A stretch of 10,774 bases of DNA. Source: Casp-actino8 sp964563545. GTDB taxonomy: Bacteria > Actinomycetota > Acidimicrobiia > Acidimicrobiales > Ilumatobacteraceae. Positions 1 to 5,099 of this stretch are shown here, piece after piece (positions within the stretch are counted from its first letter, which is position 1; each line of letters opens with the position of its first letter). The notes below the pieces were generated by a model. That model searched no databases. It saw only the letters and a list, made by a program, of their open reading frames with translations, and was not told the origin of the DNA. The stretch spans positions 1-10,774 of the forward strand of contig CAZLXB010000042.1 in NCBI GenBank assembly GCA_964563545.1, written 5' to 3'. The position numbers and the translations under genes were made by a program.

Positions 1-302
1 CCAGTGGTGGTGCCTTCGATGAGGTCCACGCTCACCGTGAACGCCGTGCGATGGCTCTCGGTGTTGTGCTCCACCATGAGCGGCAGGCGCAATTCGTCGC
101 AACGCTCACCACTCAGCGGCGCCACCACCACACCCGAGGTGTGGCGCACGATGAAGGCGATCTTCTCGGGGGTTGCGAACTCGGCGGCCATGATGAGGTC
201 GCCTTCGTTCTCGCGATCTTCGTCATCGACCATCACCACCATCTCGCCGCGGGCGATGGCGGCCACGATGTCTTCGATCGGGGCGAAGGGGCTGTTGCTC
301 AT
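1..302 (-). CDS. ribB: 3,4-dihydroxy-2-butanone 4-phosphate synthase (RibB domain, possibly RibBA), partial
   Basis: I translated the minus strand from the ATG at 302-300. It gives 100 residues before the window edge. RibB converts ribulose 5-phosphate into 3,4-dihydroxy-2-butanone 4-phosphate and formate, which supplies the four-carbon unit of riboflavin in the cytosol. The diagnostic acidic motif DDEDRENEGD is at about residues 26-35, followed by the family stretches RHTSGVVVAPL and TAFTVSVDLIEG. The C-terminal part is missing, so I cannot tell whether this is stand-alone RibB or the RibBA fusion with GTP cyclohydrolase II that is common in Actinobacteria. The start is supported by an ATGA overlap with the ribD stop codon and by an AGGAG 8 nt upstream, inside the last codons of ribD. 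It is therefore translationally coupled to ribD and falls under the same FMN riboswitch. Confidence 0.95.
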   Translation of the reverse strand, partial: MSNSPFAPIEDIVAAIARGEMVVMVDDEDRENEGDLIMAAEFATPEKIAFIVRHTSGVVVAPLSGERCDELRLPLMVEHNTESHRTAFTVSVDLIEGTTT

Positions 303-1297
303 GATGGGTTCTCCTGCTGGGGGTCGAGAATCACTTCGATGTCGTGGCCGAGTTGGCGTACCGAGACGAGTCGGCCGCGCCAGATGTCGGCCATGGTGGC
401 GCCGTGGCCATCGGCCATCAGCGGCCGGGCTTCGCTACCGAGGAAAGCCGGTGCCATATAGATGACGTAACGGTCGACCAGGCCCTGCTGGTGGAAGTCG
501 GCGGCCACGGTGGCGCCACCTTCCACGAGCACCTGCAACACACCCTCGTCGCCGAGTTGCGCCAACAGTTCTTTGAGCGGCCCCGACCATTCGGTGCACG
601 GGTGAACCTTGGCGCCCTCTGGAGCCGAGCCGAGGACGATTCGGCGCGGTGAAGGCCCGTCCACCAGGCGCGTGGTGAGGCTCGGGTCGTCGGCGCGCAC
701 CGTGCCCGCGCCCACCACGATGGCATCACTCTCGGCGCGCAATTGATGCGCCGCGACGCGTGCTTCGGTGCCAGTGATCCACTGACTCGAGCCGTCGGCC
801 GCCGCAGTGCGGCCATCGAGCGTGCTCGCCATCTTCAGCACCACGAAGGGCCGCCCGGTTCGTCGATGGTGGATGTAGGGGCGGAGCTGTTCGTGCACGT
901 CGGCGGCGAGCACACCGCTCGTCACTTCGATACCCGCGACGCGGAGTTGCGCGAATCCCCGGCCAGCCACTTGCGCATCGGGATCGGCGATCGCACTCAC
1001 CACGCGGGCCACACCGGCGGCCACCAGTGCATCGGTACACGGGGGAGTCCGACCGTGATGGCTACACGGCTCGAGCGTGGTGAACACCGTCGCTCCCTCG
1101 AGATCGGCGCTGGCGGCGCGGGCGGCGTCGAGGGCGACGATCTCGGCGTGGCGAGCCCCGGGCCTTTCGGTAGCACCTTCGAACACCCGCCCATCGGCAA
1201 CGACGATCACACAACCGACCCACGGGTTCGGAGACGTGACGAGGCGCGCAGAGGAAGCCAGTTCGATGGCCCTCCGCATCCACTTCTCGTCACTCAT
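299..1297 (-). CDS. ribD: Bifunctional riboflavin biosynthesis protein RibD (deaminase/reductase)
   Basis: This 332-residue cytosolic enzyme deaminates the pyrimidine intermediate made from GTP and then reduces its ribosyl side chain, two consecutive steps of riboflavin synthesis. The N-terminal half is a cytidine-deaminase-like zinc domain: HAE at 50-52 gives the zinc His and the catalytic Glu, and the PCSHHGRTPPC segment gives Cys78 and Cys87. The C-terminal half is a DHFR-like reductase with LKMASTLDG at 154-162, VGAGTVRADDP at 195-205 and VEGG at 258-261. Between residues 218 and 250 the reductase is about 30 residues shorter than in Escherichia coli RibD, which accounts for most of the difference from the usual length of about 360. 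The ATG at 1297 is the natural start for the SD3EKW-type N-terminus, but only a weak GGTG precedes it. An FMN riboswitch lies upstream, and ribB follows with a 4-base overlap. Confidence 0.96.
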   Translation of the reverse strand: MSDEKWMRRAIELASSARLVTSPNPWVGCVIVVADGRVFEGATERPGARHAEIVALDAARAASADLEGATVFTTLEPCSHHGRTPPCTDALVAAGVARVVSAIADPDAQVAGRGFAQLRVAGIEVTSGVLAADVHEQLRPYIHHRRTGRPFVVLKMASTLDGRTAAADGSSQWITGTEARVAAHQLRAESDAIVVGAGTVRADDPSLTTRLVDGPSPRRIVLGSAPEGAKVHPCTEWSGPLKELLAQLGDEGVLQVLVEGGATVAADFHQQGLVDRYVIYMAPAFLGSEARPLMADGHGATMADIWRGRLVSVRQLGHDIEVILDPQQENPS

Positions 1298-1298
1298 C

Positions 1299-1325
1299 GC
1301 ACACCGTTCGGTCAGGACCGTGTGC
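1299..1325 (-). promoter_or_regulatory. Candidate start-site-sequestering hairpin before ribD
   Basis: On the minus strand GCACAC (1325-1320) can pair with GTGTGC (1304-1299), and that stem ends one base before the ribD ATG. The 15-base loop itself holds a small GGT/ACC inverted repeat. The hairpin encloses the weak GGTG that would serve as ribosome binding site. Its place directly downstream of the FMN aptamer makes it a plausible expression platform, though the stem is only 6 bp and no pairing has been tested. Confidence 0.4.
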
Positions 1326-1350
1326 GGGGACGGGAAAGGTACGCACGAGA

Positions 1351-1373
1351 ACGCCGAGCGCGCGGCGCGGCGT
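1351..1373 (-). promoter_or_regulatory. Short GC hairpin in the ribD leader
   Basis: On the minus strand ACGCCG (1373-1368) can pair with CGGCGT (1356-1351) across an 11-base loop. It lies between the FMN aptamer and the ribD start, so it could take part in switching. No run of U follows, so it is a poor intrinsic terminator. In such GC-rich sequence a 6-bp stem may also occur by chance. Confidence 0.25.
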
Positions 1374-1382
1374 CGTGACGCA

Positions 1383-1517
1383 CCCGTGCTCCCATCCGGA
1401 CTCTGACCGTCGGCCCTGGAGTTCCACCAGATCGGCCCCGGTCCGGTGATTGCTCACTGGGCCGGGGTTCGCGGGCTGTTACCGCCGGTTGGGACTTTCA
1501 CCCAAACCCCGCACGGG
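1383..1517 (-). promoter_or_regulatory. FMN riboswitch (RFN element) controlling ribD-ribB
   Basis: On the minus strand this leader carries the conserved RFN-element sequences in order: GGGTGAAAGTCCC, then ACCGGCGGTA, then AGCCCGCGA, then a GGTCCGGT-like variable arm, then CCGACGGT and AGTCCGGATGGGAG. The closing stem P1 is visible as CCCGTGC (1517-1511) pairing with GCACGGG (1389-1383). The element binds flavin mononucleotide and normally shuts down riboflavin synthesis genes when FMN is plentiful. It ends about 85 nt before the ribD start. No U-rich terminator follows, so control of translation initiation is more likely than termination. The 3' strand of P1 (ACGGG) could also pair with CCCGT at 1334-1330, a short possible switching interaction. 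Confidence 0.96.
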
Positions 1518-1540
1518 GGTCGTTTTCAGTTGTGGCGCAA

Positions 1541-1546
1541 ATGCTA
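1541..1546 (-). promoter_or_regulatory. Candidate -10 box for the ribD-ribB operon
   Basis: The minus strand reads CCTAGCAT, which fits the TANNNT -10 pattern seen elsewhere in this window. Transcription would begin near 1534, about 17 nt before the first strand of riboswitch stem P1. The first three bases of the box are the TAG stop codon of the upstream decarboxylase gene. I see no good -35 hexamer. Read-through from the decarboxylase gene is the alternative. Confidence 0.35.
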
Positions 1547-2782
1547 GGCCGACTTCTGCAGCAAACCCCAAGCCGCTTCCACATGCCGCCACTCGGTGGT
1601 CCGGGACCCGATGGAGAAGCGCAGAACGCTGCGTCCGTCCAGCACCGTGCGGGTGAAGAGCACCTCACCGGTGGCATTGACGGCCTCGATGAGGGCATCG
1701 GTGCGGGCATCGCCGTCGGCGGGCGAATCACCCACGAGGCGCAGGCAGAGGAGGTTCAGCGGGTGTGGGGCCACGATGGCGAACCGCGCGTCGGCGGCCA
1801 CCAAAGCGGCCAGACGCTGCGTGAACTCCACGTGGCGACGCACGAACTGCTGGAAGTGCGCAGTGCCCTCGGTGCGCAGCGCGAACCACAATTTGAGCGA
1901 ACGGAAGCGGCGGCCGAGCGGGATCTGCCAGTCGCGGTAGTCGATGGCCGCACCCGATTGCGCGGCGGCCGAACGCAAGTATTCGGGCAGGATGCTGAGC
2001 GCGCCGAGCAATGCCTGACGATCACTCACCCAGAAGAGGTCGCAGTCGAAGTTGATGCCCATCCATTTGTGCGGATTGGTGCAATAGGAGTCGGCGAANN
2101 NNNNNNNNNNNNNNNNNNNNNNNNNNNNNNNNNNNNNNNNNNNNNNNNNNNNNNNNNNNNNNNNNNNNNNNNNNNNNNNNNNNNNNNNNNNNNNNNNNGC
2201 GATGCGCAAACCCTTCTCGATACTCGAATGCGCCTGCGACGTGCAGTAGGCGACGAGGCGTGAGGTGTCGCCGGTGGCGTTCACCGCGCCGCCAGTGGCG
2301 CGCCAACGCGCAGCCAAGATCGACGACAACGATGCTTCGCTCGCCGAACCCTGGATCACCCCGCCACCGGTCTCGGTGGTGGAGCGGAACTTGGCCGGCA
2401 GACCGAGAAGTTCGTGCATCCAATCGAGCATGAGCGTTTCCACCTCGGTGCACGCCGGTGAGGTGACCCAGCTCATGCCTTGCACGCCGAGGCCAGCGGT
2501 GAGGAGGTCGGCCAGGATCGACGGATAACTCGAGTTGCCGGGGAAGTAGGCGAAGAACTGCGGGTGCTGCCAGTGCGTGAGGCCGGGCATCACGATGTTG
2601 CGCACGTCGGCCAGCACGTCGTCGAAGGGTTCGGGTTCGGCTGGCGGGTGCTCGGGTAGTTGGCGGCGCACGTCGCCGGGGGCGGCCGCACTCGTGACCG
2701 GGCGCTGCTCGATGGTCTCGAGGTACTGGGCGATCATCTCGATGACGGCGTGGCCGTTGGTACGGAACTCGTCGGCGTCCAT
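1544..2782 (-). CDS. PLP-dependent aromatic-L-amino-acid decarboxylase family protein (interrupted by assembly gap)
   Basis: This is a group II pyridoxal-5'-phosphate decarboxylase, a cytosolic enzyme that removes CO2 from an aromatic amino acid to give an amine. Before the gap (194 residues) it shows FFAYFPGNSSYPSILADLL, WVTSPACTEVETLMLDW, the cofactor-site GSASEAS at about 145-151, and AHSSIEKG with the cofactor-stacking His at 185. After the gap it shows NPHKW with the Schiff-base lysine, NFDCDLFWV, and DYRDWQIPLGRRFRSLK. The catalytic-loop Tyr is kept (PEYL), which favours a decarboxylase over the Phe-bearing aldehyde synthases. By comparison with human AADC about 90 residues are missing at the gap, including the HVDAA aspartate, so the real protein is probably near 470 residues. 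The substrate (Tyr, Trp, Phe or DOPA) cannot be told. The start lacks a Shine-Dalgarno sequence and has a TAGCGT box 7 nt before the ATG, so it is probably leaderless. Confidence 0.92.
   Translation of the reverse strand: MDADEFRTNGHAVIEMIAQYLETIEQRPVTSAAAPGDVRRQLPEHPPAEPEPFDDVLADVRNIVMPGLTHWQHPQFFAYFPGNSSYPSILADLLTAGLGVQGMSWVTSPACTEVETLMLDWMHELLGLPAKFRSTTETGGGVIQGSASEASLSSILAARWRATGGAVNATGDTSRLVAYCTSQAHSSIEKGLRIXXXXXXXXXXXXXXXXXXXXXXXXXXXXXXXXXXFADSYCTNPHKWMGINFDCDLFWVSDRQALLGALSILPEYLRSAAAQSGAAIDYRDWQIPLGRRFRSLKLWFALRTEGTAHFQQFVRRHVEFTQRLAALVAADARFAIVAPHPLNLLCLRLVGDSPADGDARTDALIEAVNATGEVLFTRTVLDGRSVLRFSIGSRTTEWRHVEAAWGLLQKSA
2099..2198. other. Assembly gap of exactly 100 N
   Basis: The gap lies inside the decarboxylase gene. 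Both flanks belong to the same family and the same reading frame, so the join is correct. The length is almost certainly a placeholder: alignment in the mind with human AADC places roughly 270 nt here, not 100. Confidence 0.97.
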
Positions 2783-2789
2783 GTGAACG

Positions 2790-2795
2790 ACGCTA
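2790..2795 (-). promoter_or_regulatory. Candidate leaderless -10 box of the decarboxylase gene
   Basis: The minus strand reads ACTAGCGT, with TAGCGT ending 7 nt before the ATG at 2782. That spacing puts the transcription start at or next to the start codon. No Shine-Dalgarno sequence is present. Confidence 0.55.
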
Positions 2796-2807
2796 GTGAG
2801 GGGTCGC

Positions 2808-2813
2808 TACGGT
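2808..2813 (+). promoter_or_regulatory. Candidate leaderless -10 box of the alpha/beta hydrolase gene
   Basis: TACGGT is followed by 6 nt and then the ATG at 2820. No Shine-Dalgarno sequence precedes this ATG. With the oppositely oriented box at 2790-2795 it forms a compact divergent promoter: the two start codons are only 37 bp apart. Confidence 0.55.
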
Positions 2814-2819
2814 TCTCGC

Positions 2820-3752
2820 ATGGAATCGTCCGTCGACCCGCGCCGTTTCGCCACGCATTTTTCGCGCCTGCGCGGTTTCGATCAGGCCTTCGTGTACGAG
2901 CGGTCCCGGCAAGGTGGCGACGCCCCGGCGCTCGTTTGCGTGCACGGTTGGCCCGAATCCAAGCGCATCTTCTGGAAGGTGATCGAGCCGCTCGCCGCGG
3001 CGGGCTTCGACGTGATCGTTCCCGACCTACGCGGCTTCGGCGACAGTGGGCTGGCGCCCGATGGCTTCTACGACACACCCACGCATGCGGCCGATGTGTA
3101 TTCGCTCGTGCACGACCAACTTGGTTACGAATCGTGCGTGTTGCTCGGTGGCGATCTCGGCGGACCAGTGATCCAGGAGATGGCACTGCGCTGGCCCGAT
3201 TTCGTCGACCGCATGGTGCTCTTCAATTCGCCGTTGCCCTTCGACAAAGAGCGCATGGCCGATATCGAGGGAACTCGTGCGCCGCGGGAGGCCGCTGATT
3301 ACTTCATCCGCCAGGGCACCGACGCCGACGGCCTGGCCGCCGAACTCGCCACTCCCGAGGCGCGTCGTCGCTACATCGCGACGTTCTACTCGAGTCGCTT
3401 CTGGGCGCACCCGGGCACGTTCACTGCCGAAGAGGTCGACTTCCACACCGAACCCTTCGCGCGCGCCGAGAGTCTGCGTGCATCGTTCGGTGGATACGAG
3501 TCGGTGTTCGACCCGGCCAAGCGATCGGAAGCTCCGCGGATGGGGCGCAACGACGTGACACCCACGCTCGTGTTGTTCGGGCCGAGCGACCACGTGATCT
3601 ATCCGGCGTTCGATCGGATGGCCGAGCAAGTGTTCGGCAAGTGCGTGGGACCATTCTTGGTGCGCGACTGCGGGCATTTCGTGCCGTGGGAAGCGCCGCA
3701 GGTGCTGGTGTCGGCTACCTCGACGTTCCTTCACGATCCGCGTCGCACGTAG
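2820..3752 (+). CDS. Epoxide-hydrolase-like alpha/beta hydrolase
   Basis: This 310-residue protein has the alpha/beta-hydrolase fold. VHGWPES at 41-47 is the HGxP oxyanion-hole motif. GGDLGG at 110-115 is the nucleophile elbow with Asp112, and an Asp nucleophile is typical of epoxide hydrolases and haloalkane dehalogenases rather than esterases. The acid is probably Asp257 (GPSDHVI) and the general base His286 (CGHFVPWEAP). The segment around 140-235 would form the cap domain. The family opens epoxides or removes halides from small organic molecules; the substrate here is unknown. There is no signal peptide, so it is cytosolic. I chose the ATG at 2820 over an in-frame GTG at 2796 because of the TACGGT box 6 nt upstream and because the extra eight residues would overlap that promoter. 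The gene ends at a hairpin shared with a convergent gene. Confidence 0.9.
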   Translation: MESSVDPRRFATHFSRLRGFDQAFVYERSRQGGDAPALVCVHGWPESKRIFWKVIEPLAAAGFDVIVPDLRGFGDSGLAPDGFYDTPTHAADVYSLVHDQLGYESCVLLGGDLGGPVIQEMALRWPDFVDRMVLFNSPLPFDKERMADIEGTRAPREAADYFIRQGTDADGLAAELATPEARRRYIATFYSSRFWAHPGTFTAEEVDFHTEPFARAESLRASFGGYESVFDPAKRSEAPRMGRNDVTPTLVLFGPSDHVIYPAFDRMAEQVFGKCVGPFLVRDCGHFVPWEAPQVLVSATSTFLHDPRRT

Positions 3753-3759
3753 CGAGGGT

Positions 3760-3782
3760 GCGCCGCGAGCGGGTCGCGGCGC
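3760..3782. terminator. Perfect 9-bp hairpin between convergent genes
   Basis: GCGCCGCGA (3760-3768) and TCGCGGCGC (3774-3782) form a perfect 9-bp stem around the 5-base loop GCGGG. It lies 7 bp after the hydrolase stop codon and 2 bp before the stop codon of the convergent minus-strand gene. That position fits a bidirectional terminator. There is no T tract on either side, as is common for terminators of GC-rich Actinobacteria. Confidence 0.7.
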
Positions 3783-3784
3783 CG

Positions 3785-4020
3785 TCAGAACTTGGTGACG
3801 ATGACCGTGAAGAGGCCGATGAAGCCGGCACTCATGAGAGAGCCGATGGCCCACAATCCAGCGGCCAGGCTCCGAGTGGTCGCCTTGCAGTCGGCGATCA
3901 TCTCACGCAAGTGATCGATGTCGGACTTGCGGGCGACGTCGGCCCACCCGAGCGGTGGCAGATGCTCCATCAGTGTTTCAGCCACTTTGTCTCCCATTGA
4001 GTCGGTCAGCAACGACAATG
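3785..4020 (-). CDS. Small coiled/TM-tailed protein with LPP-WADVA motif, partial at its N-terminus
   Basis: The readable part of this minus-strand gene gives 78 residues up to the gap edge. It contains a LMEHLPPLGWADVARKSD motif, a helical linker (IDHLREMIADCKATTRSLAA) and a C-terminal hydrophobic helix of about 20 residues ending in VTKF, which predicts a tail-anchored membrane protein. I have seen this LPP-W-DVA plus helix plus transmembrane arrangement in small actinobacterial proteins of unknown function, but I cannot name a family. An internal ATG at 3997 would give 70 residues, yet no Shine-Dalgarno sequence or TANNNT box precedes it, and the LSLLTDSMGDKVAE stretch reads as coding. The true start is therefore more likely inside the gap. 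It could also be the C-terminus of the gene on the other side of the gap, because the gap length is not reliable. Confidence 0.7.
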
Positions 4021-4120
4021 NNNNNNNNNNNNNNNNNNNNNNNNNNNNNNNNNNNNNNNNNNNNNNNNNNNNNNNNNNNNNNNNNNNNNNNNNNNNNNNN
4101 NNNNNNNNNNNNNNNNNNNN
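4021..4120. other. Assembly gap of exactly 100 N
   Basis: The gap separates two minus-strand coding stretches that are in different frames if the length of 100 is taken literally. The true length is unknown, so whether they are one gene or two cannot be settled from this sequence. Confidence 0.97.
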
Positions 4121-4551
4121 GTCTTCTCGATCGCTGCCTCCGAACTCAGGTCGAGTGAACGACTGGGAAGCAACACGCGACCTCCACCTTCCCGCCGCAA
4201 CGGATCGGTGGTGGCTTGCTCGGCGAGATGCGCGGCCCACTCGTCGTCGGTCATCCACACGACTTCGAAAGTCTTGTTGTCGAACACGAGCAGGCCGGCA
4301 ACTTTCGGCTCGACCTTGAACGAGCTCATCGCGTGGCCGCTGATGATCGCGGCCTCCGCGAACCACTTCATGAGGTCACCGAGTTTCCAACCCGGGTGGT
4401 TCTTGTTCAGGAACTCACGGGTGAATCCCTTACCGACCGGAATCGGGTGGACGTAATGCAGGATCTTGGCGATCTCGGCCCGACTGAGGTTCAGCAGAAC
4501 CGTGTCGGGCTCGAGGGCGGCACGAGAGCCGGCGGGCGGTGTGATGGGCAT
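4121..4551 (-). CDS. Hypothetical protein, C-terminus lost in gap
   Basis: 143 residues are readable before the gap. I do not recognise the family. The chain looks soluble, with no signal peptide or membrane helix. It has a mixed helix and strand core: LLNLSRAEIAKILHYVHP near 19-36, KGFTREFLNKNHPGWKLGDL near 41-60, then a strand-rich GLLVFDNKTFEVVWMTDDEW near 86-105. The tail becomes charged and low in predicted structure (LRREGGGRVLLPSRSLDLSS). The ATG at 4551 is well supported by GGAGG with a 4-base gap, the strongest Shine-Dalgarno sequence in the window. A TAAGGT at 4656-4651 could be its -10 box, leaving a leader of about 90 nt. The fragment at 3785-4020 on the same strand is either the next gene or its C-terminus. 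Confidence 0.75.
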
Positions 4552-4706
4552 GTCTCCTCCATTGCACCCGGCGGTGCCACCGTTCCCTTGCGGGTGGTTG
4601 GCGGATCGTCGACGGGCCGGGTCCCTCGGATCCTCTGAATGGACGAACCGACCTTACGGCGTGGGTGTGATGAAGTCGCGCCGAATTTCGAAACGGTGTG
4701 AACGCG

Positions 4707-5021
4707 TCAACCGCGGTCGCGTTTGCGAACGGCGAAGGCAACGCGAGTTCCGATGCCGGCCATCGAGACCATGAGCACTCCGAACACGAGCGTTTGTTGC
4801 CAACCGCCACGGTCACCACTGCTCGTCGGCTCGCGACCGCAACCGGGTTTGGGCATCGAACTGATGCACTCGGTGACACCTCGCTCGAGATCGAGGAAGT
4901 CGTTCGTCACGGGAGGTTGATCGCCCGGCGGAACGGTGGCCGCGGCGGCCGGAACGAAGGTCGAGCCAGCCACCACCAGAGCTCCGAAGAACATCACGAA
5001 TCGGCGGGGGAGGGCAGCCAC
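4707..5021 (-). CDS. Small hypothetical membrane protein with signal-like N-terminus
   Basis: From a GTG at 5021 the minus strand encodes 104 residues. A positively charged start (ALPRRF) leads into a hydrophobic segment at about 9-28 ending in VPAAAA, which looks like a signal peptide or first membrane helix. A central polar part carries two cysteines in ECISSMPKPGCGREP and a GDRGGWQQ stretch. A second hydrophobic helix (LVFGVLMVSMAGIGTRVAFAV) is followed by the basic tail RKRDRG. The layout predicts an extracellular loop between two helices, or a secreted domain held by a C-terminal anchor. The two cysteines could form a disulfide. I do not recognise a named family. The start is chosen because a CACGAT box ends 6 nt upstream and because the signal-like segment begins here. 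The gene is head-to-head with guaA, with 78 bp between the starts. Confidence 0.75.
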   Translation of the reverse strand: MAALPRRFVMFFGALVVAGSTFVPAAAATVPPGDQPPVTNDFLDLERGVTECISSMPKPGCGREPTSSGDRGGWQQTLVFGVLMVSMAGIGTRVAFAVRKRDRG

Positions 5022-5027
5022 GTCTCC

Positions 5028-5033
5028 ATCGTG
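5028..5033 (-). promoter_or_regulatory. Candidate leaderless -10 box of the small membrane protein gene
   Basis: CACGAT on the minus strand ends 6 nt before the GTG at 5021. It matches the window's TANNNT pattern at the A and T positions but lacks the leading T, so it is weaker than the others. GGAG lies only 2 nt from the GTG, too close for a normal Shine-Dalgarno sequence. Confidence 0.35.
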
Positions 5034-5087
5034 ACAGGTGCGCAGGCCGAGCGCCCAGCGGGCAGGGAGTGCGGTGCCACCTGCCAC

Positions 5088-5093
5088 TACGAT
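5088..5093 (+). promoter_or_regulatory. Candidate leaderless -10 box of guaA
   Basis: The sequence ACTACGAT, with TACGAT ending 6 nt before the ATG at 5100, fits a -10 element that starts transcription at the start codon. No Shine-Dalgarno sequence is present between the box and the ATG. Confidence 0.6.
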
Positions 5094-5099
5094 CGTCGC

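Noticed and set aside
4..465. Plus-strand open frame of 153 codons, with an overlapping frame at 51-461
   Set aside because: It is opposite ribB and the end of ribD, whose motifs are unmistakable. Open antisense frames are expected at this GC content.
2022..2453. Alternative-frame product across the decarboxylase gap
   Set aside because: The family motifs are in the other frame on both sides of the gap.
4698..5099. Upstream extension of the guaA frame by 134 codons
   Set aside because: The extension has no domain similarity I can see, it overlaps a credible antisense gene, and the normal N-terminus with a TACGAT box lies at 5100.
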